The notes under the pieces were generated by a model. The model saw only the letters and a list, made by a program, of their open reading frames with translations, had not been told where the DNA came from and did no database searches. The position numbers were made by a program, and so were the translations under genes. 64,000 nt of DNA. Origin: Petrolisthes cinctipes (taxonomy: Eukaryota > Arthropoda > Malacostraca > Decapoda > Porcellanidae). Shown here piece after piece: positions 1-11,395 of the stretch; positions within the stretch are counted from its first letter, which is position 1, and each line of letters begins with the position of its first letter. The stretch is taken from assembly GCA_033782935.1 (NCBI GenBank), contig JAWQEG010000477.1, forward strand, positions 62,001 through 126,000, written 5' to 3'.

Positions 1-177
1 GAAGCGATCTGTATATGCCTACTCCGTGTTAGAGTATTTTCAAAATACAGGCCCAAAACATGCTCAAAATCGATGTTTTAGGTGCCAAAAAGTCGATATG
101 TGCATGCATCTTCAGTACCTGTTTATATCTCAAATTCAGGCTCAAAACACCCGAAAATCCGATATTTTGGTGTCCCA

Positions 178-353
178 GAAGCGATCTGTACATGCCTACT
201 CCGTGTTAGAGTATTTTCAAAATACATGCCCAAAACATGCTGAAAATCGATATTATAGATGCCCGAAGTCAATATGTGCATGTATCTTCTGTACCCGTTT
301 ATATCTCAAATTCAGGCTCAAAAAACCCGAAAATTCAATATTTTGGAGTCCCA
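178..353 (+). repeat. Type L' monomer (176 bp), reference copy
   Basis: This is a recurrent L variant with GATGCCCGAAGTCAATATG (later copies GATGCCCAAAGTCAATATG) where L has GGTGCCCAAAAGTCGATATG. It is one base shorter than L. It also has CATGCTGAAAATCGAT where L has CATGCTCAAAATCGAT, and GTGCATGTATC in many copies. It usually follows an L and precedes an S, giving L-L'-S trimers such as 1-501, 1479-1979, 6409-6909 and 10718-11218. Its single-base loss switches the open frame, so translated frames begin as one 59-residue phrase and end as another. Confidence 0.92.
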
Positions 354-2444
354 GAAGCAATCTGTACATGCCTACTCAGTGCTAGAATATTTTCAAAATA
401 TAGGCTAAAAACATGCTAAAAATCGATATTTTAGGTGTCAAAAAGTCGATATCTCAAATTAAGGCCCAAAACACCCTAAAATTCGATATTTAGGGGTTCC
501 AGAAGCGATCTGTACATGCCCACTCCTTGTTAGAGTATTTTCAAAATACAGCCCAAAAACATACTGAAAATCGATCTTTTATGTGCCCAAAAGTCGATAT
601 GTGCATGCATCTTCTGTACCCGTATATATCTAAAATTCTGGCCCTAAGCATCCGAAAATTCATTATTTTGGGGTCCCAGAAGCAATCTGTACATGTCTAC
701 TCATGTGCTAGAATATTTTCAAAATATAGGCTAAAAACATGCTAAAAATCGATATTTTAGGTGCCAAAAAGTCGATATCTCAAATTAAGGCCCAAAACAC
801 CCGAAAATTCAATATTTAGGGGTCCCAGAAGCGATCTGTATATGCCTACTCCGTGTAAGAGTATTTTCAAAATACAGGCCCAAAACATGCTCAAAATAGA
901 TGTTTTAGGTGCCTAAAAGTCGATATGTGCATGCATCTTCAGTACCCGTTTATATCTCAAATTCAGGCCCTAAACACCCGAAAATTCGATATTTTGGGGT
1001 CCCAGAAGCAATCTGTACATGCCTACTCAGTGCTAGAATATTTTCAAAATATAGGCTAAAAACATGCTAAAAATCGATATTATAGGTGCCAAAAAGTCGA
1101 TATCTCAAAGTCAGTCCCAAAACACCCGAAAATTCGATATTTAGGGGTCCCAAAATCGATCTGTACATGCCTACTCCGTGTTAGAGTATTTTCAAAATAC
1201 AGCCCAAAAACATACTGAAAATCGATCTTTTATGTGCCCAAAAGTCGATATGTGCATGCATCGTCTGTACCCGTTTATATCTCAAATTCTGGCCCTAAGC
1301 ATCCAAAAATTCAATATTTTGGGGTCCCAGAAGCAATCTGTACATGTCTACTCATGTGATAGAATATTTTCAAAATAAAGGCTAAAAATATGCTAAAAAT
1401 CGATATTTTAGGTGCCAAAAAGTCGATATCTCAAATTAAGGCCCAAAACACCCGAAAATTCAATATTTAGGGGTCCCAGAAGCGATCTGTATATGCCTAC
1501 TCCGTGTTAGAGTATTTTCAAAATACAGGCCCAAAACATGCTCAAAATCGATGTTTTAGGTGCCAAAAAGTCGATATGTGCATGCATCTTCAGTACCTGT
1601 TTATATCTCAAATTCAGGCTCAAAACACCCGAAAATCCGATATTTTGGTGTCCCAGAAGCGATCTGTACATGCCTACTCCGTGTTAGAGTATTTTCAAAA
1701 TACATGCCCAAAACATGCTGAAAATCGATATTATAGATGCCCGAAGTCAATATGTGCATGTATCTTCTGTACCCGTTTATATCTCAAATTCAGGCTCAAA
1801 AAACCCAAAAATTCAATATTTTGGGGTCCCAGAAGCAATCTGTACATGCCTACTCAGTGCTAGAATATTTTCAAAATATAGGCTAAAAACATACTAAAAA
1901 TCGATCTTTTAGGTGCCAAAAAGTCGATATCTCAAATTCAGTCCTAAAACACCCGAAAATTCGATATTTAGGGGTCCCAGAATCGATCTGTACATGCCTA
2001 CTCCGTGTTAGAGTATTTTCAAAATACAGCCCAAAAACATACTGAAAATCGATCTTTTATGTGCCCAAAAGTCGATATGTGCATGCATCTTCTGTACCCG
2101 TTTATATCTCAAATTCTGGCCCTAAGCATCCTAAAATTCAATATTTTGGGGTCCCAGAAGCAATCTGTACATGTCTACTCAGTGCTAGAATATTTTCAAA
2201 ATATAGGATAAAAACATGCTAAAAATCGATATTTTAGGTGCCAAAAAGTCGATATCTCAAATTAAGGCCCAAAACACCCGAAAATTCTATATTTAGAGGT
2301 CCCAGAAGCGATCTCTACATGCCTACTCAGTGCTAGAATGTTTTCAAAATATAGGCTCAAAACATGCTCAAAATCGATATTTTAGGTGCCCAAAAGTCGA
2401 TATGTGCATGCATCTTATGTACTCGTTTATATCTCAAATTCAAG
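317..2444 (+). repeat. Left-end duplication, copy 1 (offset 2,128 bp)
   Basis: Sequence from about 317 onward reappears 2,128 bases downstream from about 2445. Shared private variants include AAAAAACCCGAAAATTC before GGAGTCCCAG, GGTGTCAAAAAGTCG, the ATATATCTAAAATTCTGG variant, and the CTCATGTGCTAG insertion. Within this copy, 1-420 also matches 1479-1900 at an offset of 1,478 bases, sharing GTACCTGTTTATATC and GAAAATCCGATATTTTGGTG. Breakpoints are uncertain by tens of bases because the flanking monomers are themselves similar. Confidence 0.8.
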
Positions 2445-3745
2445 CTCAAAAAACCCGAAAATTCAATATTTTGGAGTCCCAGAAGCAATCTGTACATGCC
2501 TACTCAGTGCTAGAATATTTTCAAAATATAGGCTAAAAACATGCTAAAAATCGATATTTTAGGTGTCAAAAAGTCGATATCTCAAATTAAGGCCCAAAAC
2601 ACCCTAAAATTCGATATTTAGGGGTCCCAGAAGCGATCTGTACATGCCCACTCCGTGTTAGAGTATTTTCAAAATACAGCCCAAAAACATACTGAAAATC
2701 GATCTTTTATGTGCCCAAAAGTCGATATGTGCATGCATCTTCTGTACCCGTATATATCTAAAATTCTGGCCCTAAGCATCCGAAAATTCATTATTTTGGG
2801 GTCCCAGAAGCAATCTGTACATGTCTACTCATGTGCTAGAATATTTTCAAAATATAGGCTAAAAACATGCTAAAAATCGATATTTTAGGTGCCAAAAAGT
2901 CGATATCTCAAATTAAGGCCCAAAACACCCGAAAATTCAATATTTAGGGGTCCCAGAAGCGATCTGTATATGCCTACTCCGTGTAAGAGTATTTTCAAAA
3001 TACAGGCCCAAAACATGCTCAAAATAGATGTTTTAGGTGCCTAAAAGTCGATATGTGCATGCATCTTCAGTACCCGTTTATATCTCAAATTCAGGCCCTA
3101 AACACCCGAAAATTCGATATTTTGGGGTCCCAGAAGCAATCTGTACATGCCTACTCAGTGCTAGAATATTTTCAAAATATAGGCTAAAAACATGCTAAAA
3201 ATCGATATTATAGGTGCCAAAAAGTCGATATCTCAAAGTCAGTCCCAAAACACCCGAAAATTCGATATTTAGGGGTCCCAAAATCGATCTGTACATGCCT
3301 ACTCCGTGTTAGAGTATTTTCAAAATACAGCCCAAAAACATACTGAAAATCGATCTTTTATGTGCCCAAAAGTCGATATGTGCATGCATCTTCTGTACCC
3401 GTTTATATCTCAAATTCTGGCCCTAAGCATCCTAAAATTCAATATTTTGGGGTCCCAGAAGCAATCTGTACATGTCTACTCAGTGCTAGAATATTTTCAA
3501 AATATAGGCTAAAAACATGCTAAAAATCGATATTTTAGGTGCCAAAAAGTCGATATCTCAAATTAAGGCCCAAAACACCCGAAAATTCTATATTTAGAGG
3601 TCCCAGAAGCGATCTCTACATGCCTACTCAGTGCTAGAATGTTTTCAAAATATAGGCTCAAAACATGCTCAAAATCGATATTTTAGGTGCCCAAAAGTCG
3701 ATATGTGCATGCATCTTATGTACTCGTTTATATCTCAAATTCAAG
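2445..3745 (+). repeat. Left-end duplication, copy 2 (shortened to about 1,301 bp)
   Basis: This copy follows copy 1 at an offset of 2,128 bp until roughly 3.3-3.45 kb. It then follows the stretch around 1990-2444 at an offset of 1,301 bp, shown by the shared private CATCTTATGTACTCG variant at about 2410 and 3711. The difference, 827 bp, equals one LSLLS-sized block (two LS dimers plus one L). The simplest reading is that copy 2 lost one such block by in-register deletion. Confidence 0.72.
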
Positions 3746-4107
3746 CTCAAAACACCCGAAAATTCGATATTTTGGGGTCCCAGAAGCGATCTGTACATGC
3801 CTACTCCGTGTTAGAATGTTTTCAAAATATAGGCTCAAAACATGCTCAAAATCGATATTTTAGGTGCCCAAAAGTCGATATGTGCATGGATCTTCTGTAC
3901 CCGTTTATATCTCAAATTCAGGCTCAAAACACCCGAAAATTCAATATTTTGGGGTCCCAGAAGCAATATGTACAAGCCTACTCAGTGCTAGAATATTTTC
4001 AAAATATAGGCTAAAAACATACTAAAAATCGATCTTTTAGGTGCCAAAAAGTCGATATCTCAAATTCAGTCCCAAAACACACGAAAATTCGATATTTAGG
4101 GGTCCCA

Positions 4108-4284
4108 GAATCGATCTGTACATGCCTACTCCGTGTTAGAGTATTTTAAAAATACAGGCCAAAAACATACTGAAAATCGATCTTTTAGGTGCCAAAAGTC
4201 GATATGTGCAATGCATCTTCAGTACCCGTTTATATCTCAAATTCTGGCCCTAAACATCCGAAAATTCAATATTTTGGGGTCCCA
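4108..4284 (+). repeat. L monomer with two compensating single-base indels
   Basis: Relative to its neighbours this L lacks one base in GGTGCCAAAAGTCG (near 4190) and gains one in GTGCAATGCATC (near 4210). The monomer length stays at 177 bp and the frame shifts for only a few codons. The neighbouring repeats show that such length changes are tolerated, so this is most simply two independent mutations or a conversion patch rather than selection on a frame. Confidence 0.75.
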
Positions 4285-5581
4285 GAAGCAATCTGTGCAT
4301 GCCTACTCAGTGCTAGAATATTTTCAAAATATAGGCTAAAAACATGCTCAAAATCGATATTTTAGATGCCAAAAGTCGATATCTCAAATTCATTCAAAAA
4401 ACACCCGAAAATTCGATATTTAGGGGTCCCAGAAGCGATCCGTACATGCCTACTCCGTGTTAGATTATTTTCAAAATATAGGCTCAAAACATGCTCAAAA
4501 TCGATATTTAAGGTGCCCAAAAGTCGATATGTGCATGCATCTTCTGTACTCGTTTATATCTTAAATTCAAGCTCATAACACCCGAAAATTCAATATTTTG
4601 GGTCCCAGAAGCAATCTGTACATGTCTACTCAGTGCTAGAATATTTTCAAAATATAGGCTAAAAACATGCTAAAAATCGATATTTTAGGTGCCAAAAAGT
4701 CGATATCTCAAATTAAGGCTCAAAACACCCGAAAATTCTATATTTAAGGGTCCCAGAAGCGATCTCTACATGCCTACTCAGTGCTAGAATGTTTTCAAAA
4801 TATAGGCTCAAAACATGCTCAAAATCGATATTTTAGGTGCACAAAAGTCGATATGTGCATGCATCTTCTGTACTCGTTTATATCTCAAATTCAAGCTCAA
4901 AACACCCGAAAATTCGATATTTTGGGGTCCCAGAAGCGATCTGTACATGCCTACTCCGTGTTAGAATGTTTTCAAAATATAGGCTCAAAACATGCTCAAA
5001 ATCGATATTTTAGGTGCCCAAAAGTCGATAAGTGCATGCATCTTCTGTACCCGTTTATATCTCAAATTCAGGCTCAAAACACCCGAAAATTCAATATTTT
5101 GGGGTCCCAGAAGCAATCTGTACAAGCCTACTCAGTGCTAGAATATTTTCAAAATATAGGCTAAAAACATACTAAAAATCGATTTTTTAGGTGCCAAAAA
5201 GTCGATATCTCAAATTCAGTCCCAAAACACCCGAAAATTCGATATTTAGGGGTCCTAGAATCGATCTGTAAATGCCTACTCCGTGTTAGAGTATTTTCAA
5301 AATACAGGCCAAAAACATACTGAAAATCGATCTTTTAGGTGCCCAAAAGTCGATATGTGCATGCATCTTCTGTACCCTTTTATATCTCAAATTCTGGCCC
5401 TAAACATCCGAAAATTCAATATTTTGGGGTCCCAGAAGCAATCTGTACATGCCTACTCAGTGCTAGAATATTTTCAAAATATAGGCTAAAAACATGCTAA
5501 AAATCGATATTTTAGATGTCAAAAGTCGATATCTCAAATTCATTCCCAAAACACCCGAAAATTCGATATTTAGGGGTCCCA

Positions 5582-5758
5582 GAAGCGATCCGTACATGCC
5601 TACTCCGTGTTAGAGTATTTTCAAAATATAGGCTCAAAACATGCTCAAAATCGATATTTTAGGTGCCCAAAAGTCGATATGTGCATGCATCTTCTGTACT
5701 CGTTTATATCTCAAATTCAAGCTCAAAACACCCGAAAATTCGATATTTTGGGGTCCCA
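5582..5758 (+). repeat. Type L monomer (177 bp), reference copy
   Basis: This is a clean example of the long monomer, followed by a second L at 5759-5935. In order it carries the GAAGCGATC box, the TGTACA palindrome, a dyad around TATTTTCAAAATA, a TCGATAT heptamer, a second TCGATAT 23 bp later, the TGCATGCA palindrome, a CCCGTTTATATCTC or CTCGTTTATATCTC stretch, and a third TCGATAT near the end. At 177 bp it equals 59 codons, so one frame can stay open through consecutive L copies. The 3' tail of L reads GATATTTTGGGGTCCCA, whereas the tail of most S copies reads GATATTTAGGGGTCCCA. Confidence 0.95.
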
Positions 5759-5811
5759 GAAGCGATCTGTACATGCCTACTCCGTGTTAGAATGTTTTCA
5801 AAATATAGGTT
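5635..5811 (+). repeat. Half-monomer pair: 89-bp half B and 88-bp half A
   Basis: Re-phased to start at CAAAACA, the 177-bp unit splits into 5635-5723 (half B, beginning CAAAACATGC) and 5724-5811 (half A, beginning CAAAACACCC). The halves align over their whole length with one single-base gap. They share CAAAACA at the start, TCGATATTTT at positions 17-26, CCCA at 32-35, a CGAT followed by TGT near 41-48, CATGC near 50-54, and AGGCT (AGGTT in this copy) at the end. My hand count on array consensus versions gives about 62 identities in 88 aligned positions. This shows the monomer arose from duplication of an approximately 88-bp ancestor. Confidence 0.85.
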
Positions 5812-5935
5812 CAAAACATGCTCAAAATCGATATTTTAGGTGCCCAAAAGTCGATATGTGCATGCATCTTCTGTACCTGTTTATATCTCAAATTCAGGCT
5901 CAAAACACCCGAAAATTCAATATTTTGGGGTCCCA

Positions 5936-6083
5936 GAAGCAATCTGTACAAGAATACTCAGTGCTAGAATATTTTCAAAATATAGGCTAAAAACATACTA
6001 AAAATCAATCTTTTAGGTGCCAAAAAGTCGATATCTCAAAATCAGTCCCAAAACACCCGAGAATTCGATATTTAAGGGTCCCA
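5936..6083 (+). repeat. Type S monomer (148 bp), reference copy
   Basis: The short monomer follows the L layout but lacks 29 bp: after GTCGATAT it runs directly into CTCAAA. The lost segment starts at GTGCATGCATC and ends at CGTTTATAT. It is bounded in L by two ATAT copies, one of which remains. S also has its own diagnostic bases: GGCTAAAAACAT in place of GGCTCAAAACAT, GTGCCAAAAAGTCG in place of GTGCCCAAAAGTCG, and the TTTAGGGGTCCC tail. S almost never follows S; it sits after one or more L copies. At 148 bp it shifts the reading frame by one, which ends most of the open frames running through L. Confidence 0.95.
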
Positions 6084-9000
6084 GAATCGATCTGTACATG
6101 CCTACTCCGTGTTAGAGTATTTTCAAAATACAGGCCAAAAACATACTGAAAATCGATCTGTTAGGTGCCCAAAAGTCGATATGTGCATGCATCTTCTGTA
6201 CCCGTTTATATCTCAAATTCTGGCCCTAAACATCCGAAAATTCAATATTTTGGGGTCCCAGAAGCAATCTGTACATGCCTACTCAGTGCTAGAATATTTT
6301 CAAAATATAGGCTAAAAACATGCTAAAAATCGATATTTTAGGTGCCAAAAAGTCGATATCTCAAATTAAGGCCCAAAACACCCGAAAATACGATATTTAG
6401 GGGTCCCAGAAGCGATCTGTACATGCCTACTCCGTGTTAGAGTATTTTCAAAATACAGGCCCAAAACATGCTCAAAATCGATGTTTTAGGTGCCTAAAAG
6501 TCGATATGTGCATGCATCTTCAGTACCCGTTTATATCTCAAATTCAGGCTCAAAACACCCGAAATTTCGTTATTTTGGGGTCCCAGAAGCGATCTGTACA
6601 TGCCTACTCCGTGTTAGAGTATTTTCAAAATACATGCCCAAAACATGCTGAAAATCGATATTATAGATGCCCAAAGTCAATATGTGCATGTATCTTCTGT
6701 ACCCGTTTATATCTCAAATTCAGGCTCAAAACACCCGAAAATTCAATATTTTGGGGTCCCAGAAGCAATCTGTACATGCCTACTCAGTGCTAGAATATTT
6801 TCAAAATATAGGCTAAAAACATGCTAAAAATCGATATTTTAGGTGCCAAAAAGTCGATATCTCAAAGTCAGTCCCAAAAAACCCGAAAATTCGATATTTA
6901 GGGGTCCCAGAATCAATCTGTACATGCCTACTCCGTGTTAGAGTATTTTCAAAATACAGCCCAAAAACATACTGAAAATCGATCTTTTATGTGCCCAAAA
7001 GTCGATATGTGCATGCATCTTCTGTACCCGTTTATATCTCAAATTCTGGCCCTAAGCATCCGAAAATTCAATATTTTGTTGTCCCAGAAGCAATCTGTAC
7101 ATGCCTACTCAGTGCTAGAATATTTTCAAAATATAGGCTAAAAACATGCTAAAAATCGATATTTTAGGTGCCAAAAAGTCGATATCTCAAATTAAGGCCC
7201 AAAACATCCGAAAATTCTATATTTAGGGGTCCCAGAAGCGATCTCTACATGCCTACTCAGTGCTAGAATGTTTTCAAAATATCGGCTCAAAACATGCTCA
7301 AAATCGATATTTTAGGTGCCCAAAAGTCGATATGTGCATGCATCTTCTGTACTCGTTTATATCTCAAATTCAAGCTCAAAACACCCGAAAATTCGATATT
7401 TTGGGGTCCCAAAAGCGATCTGTACATGCCTACTCCGTGTTAGAATGTTTTCAAAATATAGGCTCAAAACATGCTCAAAATCGATATTTTAGGTGCCCAA
7501 AAGTCGATATGTGCATGCATCTTCTGTACCCGTTTATATCTCAAATTCAGGCTCAAAACACGCGAAAATTCAATATTTTGGGGTCCCAGAAGCAATTTGT
7601 ACAAGCCTACTCAGTGCTAGAATATATTCAAAATATAGGCTAAAAACATACTAAAAATCGATCTTTTAGGTGCCAAAAAGTCGATATCTCAAATTCAGTC
7701 CCAAAACACCCGAAAATTCGATATTTAGGGGTCCTAGAATCGATCTGTACATGCCTACTCCGTGTTAGAGTATTTTAAAAATACAGGCCAAAAACATACT
7801 GAAAATCGATCTTTTAGGTGCCCAGAAGTCGATATGTGCATGCATCTTCTGTACCCGTTTATATCTCAAATTCTGGCCCTAAACATCCGAAAATTCAATA
7901 TTTTGGGGTCTCAGAAGCAATCTGTACAAGCCTACTCAGTGCTAGAATATTTTCAAAATATAGGCTAAAAACATACTAAAAATCGAGCTTTTAGGTGCCA
8001 AAAAGTCGATATCTCAAATTCAGTCCCAAAACACCCGAAAATTCGATATTTAGGGGTCCCAGAATCGATCTGTACATGCCTACTCCGTGTTAGAGTATTT
8101 TAAAAATAAAGGCCAAAAACATACTGAAAATCGATGTTTTAGGTGCCCAAAAGTCGATATGTGCATGCATCTTCTGTACCCGTTTATATCTCAAATTCTG
8201 GCCCTAAACCTCCCAAAATTAAATATTTTGGGGTCCCAGAAGCAATCTGTACATGCCTACTCAGTGCTAGAGTATTTTCAAAATATAGGCTCAAAACATG
8301 CTCAAAATCGATATTTTAGGTGCCCAAAAGTCGATATGTGCATGCATCTTCTGTACTCGTTTATATCTCAAATTCAAGTTCAAAACACCCGAAAATTCGA
8401 TATTTTGGGGTTCCAGAAGCGATCTGTACATGCCTACTCCGTGTTAGAAAGTTTTCAAAATATAGGCTCAAAACATGCTCAAAATCGATATTATAGGTGC
8501 CCAAAAGTCGATATGTGCATGCATCTTCTGTACCCGTTTATATCTCAAATTCAGGCTCAAAACACCCGAAAATTCAATATTTTGGGGTCCCAGAAGCAAT
8601 CTGTACAAGCCTACTCAGTGCTAGAATATTTTCAAAATATAGACTAAAAACATACTAAAAATCGATCTTTCAGGTGCCAAAAAGTCGATATCTCAAATTC
8701 AGTCCCAAAACACCCTAAAACTCGATATTTAGGGGTCCCAGAATCGATCTGTACATGCCTACTCCGTGTTAGAGTATTTTCAAAATACAGGCCAAAAACA
8801 TACTGAAAATCGATCTTTTAGGTGCCCAAAAGTCGATATGTGCATGCATCTTCTGTACCCGTTTATATCTCAAATTCTGGCCCTAAACATCCGAAAATTC
8901 AATATTTTGGGGTCCCAGAAGCAATCTGTACATGCCTACTCAGTGCTAGAATATTTTCAAAATATAGGCTAAAAACATGCTAAAAATCGATATTTTAGGT

Positions 9001-11395
9001 GCCAAAAAGTCGATATCTCAAATTAAGGCCCAAAACACCCGAAAATTCGATATTTAGGGGTCCCAGAAGCGATCTGTACATGCCTACTCCGTGTTAGAGT
9101 ATTTTCAAAATACAAGCCCAAAACATGCTCAAAATCGATGTTATAGGTGCTTAAAAGTCGATATGTGCATGCATCTTCAGTACCCGTTTATATCTCAAAT
9201 TCAGGCTCAAAATACCCGAAAATTCGATATTTTGGGGTCCCAGAAGCGATCTGTACATGCCTACTCCGTGTTAGAGTATTTTCAAAATACATGCCCAAAA
9301 CATGCTGAAAATCGATATTATAGATGCCCAAAGTCAATATGTGCATGCATCTTCTTTACCCGTTTATATCTCAAATTCTGGCCCTAAACATCCGAAAATT
9401 CAATATTTTGGGGTCCCAGAAGCAATCTGTACATGCCTACTCAGTGCTAGAATATTTTCAAAATATAGGCTAAAAACATGCTAAAAATCGATATTTTAGA
9501 TGCCAAAAGTCGATATCATAAATTCATTCCCAAAACACCCGAAAATTAGATATTTAGGGGTCCCAGAAGCGATCCGTACATGCCTACTCCGTGTTAGAGT
9601 ATTTTCAAAATATAGGCTCAAAACATGCTCAAAATCGATATTTAAGGTGCCCAAAAGTCGATATGTGCATGCATCTTCTGTACTCGTTTATATCTCAAAT
9701 TCAAGCTCAAAACACCCGAAAATTCAATATTTTGGGGTCCCAGAAGCAATCTGTACATGCCTACTCAGTGCTAGAATATTTTCAAAATATAGGCTAAAAA
9801 CATACTAAAAATTGATCTTTTAGGTGCCAAAAAGTCGATATCTCAAATTCAGTCCAAAAACACCCGAAAATTCGATATTTTGGGGTCCCAGAAGCGATCT
9901 GTATATGCCTACTCAGTGCTAGAATGTTTTTAAAATATAGGTTCAAAACATGCTCAAAATCGATATTTTAGGTGCCCAAAAGTCGATATGTGCATGCATC
10001 TTCTGTACCCGTTTATATCTCAAATTCAGGCTCAAAACACCCGAAAATTCAATATTTTGGGGTCCCAGAAGCAATCTGTACATGCCTACTCAGTGCTAGA
10101 ATATTTTCAAAATACATGCCCAAAACATGCTGAAAATCGATATTATAGATGCCTAAAGTCAATATGTGCATGTATCTTCTGTACCCGTTTATATCTCAAA
10201 TTCAGGCTCAAAAACACCCGAAAATTCAATATTTTGGGGTCCCAGAAGCAATCTGTACATGCCTACTCAGTGCTAGAATATTTTCAAAATATAGGCTAAA
10301 AACATGCTAAAAATCGATATTTTAGGTGCCAAAAAGTCGATATCTCAAAGTCAGTCCCAAAACACCCGAAAATTCGATATTTAGGGGTCCTAGAATCGAT
10401 CTGTACATGCCTACTCCGTGTTAGAGTATTTTCAAAATACAGCCCAAAAACATACTGAAAATCGATCTTTTATGTGCCCAAAAGTCGATATGTGCATGCA
10501 TCTTCTGTACCCGTTTATATCTCAAATTCTGGCCCTAAGCATCCGAAAATTCAATATTTTGGGGTCCCAGATGCAATCTGTACATGTCTACTCAGTGCTA
10601 GAATATTTTCAAAATATAGGCTAAAAACATGCTAAAAATCGATATTTTAGGTGCCAAAAAGTCGATATCTCAAATTAAGGCCCAAAACACCCGAAAATTC
10701 GATATTTAGGGGTCCAAGAAGCGATCTGTACATGCCTACTCCGTGTTAGAGTATTTTCATAATACAGGCCCAAAACATGCTCAAAATCGATGTTTTAGGT
10801 GCCCAAAAGTCGATATGTGCATGCATTTTCAGTACCCGTTTATATCTCAAATTCAGGCTCAAAGAACCCGAAAATTCGATATTTTGGGGTCCCAGAAGCG
10901 ATCTGTACATGCCTACTCCGTGTTAGAGTATTTTCAAAATACTTGCCCAAAACATGCTGAAAATCGATATTATAGATGCCCAAAGTCAATATGTGCATGT
11001 ATCTTCTGTACCCGTTTATATCTCAAATTCAGGCTCAAAACACCCGAAAATTCAATATTTTGGGGTCCCAGAAGCAATCTGTACATGCCTACTCAGTTCT
11101 AGAATATTTTCAAAATATAGGCTAAAAACATACTAAAAATCGATATTTTAGGTGCCAAAAAGTCGATATCTCAAATTCAGTCCCAAAACACCCGAAAATT
11201 CGATATTTAGGGGTCCCAGAATCGATCTGTACATACCTACTCCGTGTTAAAGTATTTTCAAAATACAGCCCAAAAACATACTAAAAATCGATGTTTTAGG
11301 TGCCAAAAAGTCGATATGTGCATGCATCTTCAGTACCCGTTTATATCTCAAATTCAGGCTCAAAACACCCGAAAATTCGATATTTAGGGGTCCCA

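Larger units (their letters stand above)
3281..8061 (+). repeat. 826-bp LSLLS pentamer higher-order repeat
   Basis: Blocks that share diagnostic variants recur every 826-827 bases. The series of L monomers reading GGCCAAAAACATACTGAAAA starts at 5258, 6084, 6910 and 7737. The LLS series starts at 4756, 5582, 6409 and 7235. One unit is LS (325 bp) plus LLS (about 501 bp). The series slips once, where an additional LS dimer sits at 4432-4755. The same unit length recurs as a recent duplication near 55.0-56.6 kb and, at 824 bp, near 14.0-15.2 kb, so it appears to be a favoured exchange unit of this array. Confidence 0.8.
1..10717 (+). repeat. Region 1: LS dimers and LLS trimers
   Basis: Block starts read from the GAAGC phrase are: 1 (L L' S), 502 (LS), 828 (LS), 1153 (LS), 1479 (L L' S), 1980 (LS), 2305 (LS), 2630 (LS), 2956 (LS), 3281 (LS), 3606 (LLS), 4108 (LS), 4432 (LS), 4756 (LLS), 5258 (LS), 5582 (LLS), 6084 (LS), 6409 (L L' S), 6910 (LS), 7235 (LLS), 7737 (LS), 8062 (LLLS), 8741 (LS), 9066 (L L' S), 9566 (LS), 9891 (L L' S) and 10393 (LS). 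S copies at 679 and 2807 are 149 bp because of an extra T in CTCATGTGCTAG. The L at 4432 is 176 bp and has lost one G from its GGGG run. No gene or non-satellite stretch is present. Confidence 0.88.

Noticed and set aside
5724..5760. CENP-B box in ACCCGAAAATTCGATATT
   Set aside because: It resembles the reverse complement of the CENP-B box at first glance. However, the required spacing between CCCG and CGAA is off by one, the fixed T is absent, and the last A is T.
5582..5935. Cys/His pattern (RCPKVDMCMH) in the translated repeat as a zinc-finger array
   Set aside because: The spacing fits no zinc-finger class known to me. The frame is broken in most blocks by S and L' monomers, and the residues follow from non-coding palindromes such as TGCATGCA.
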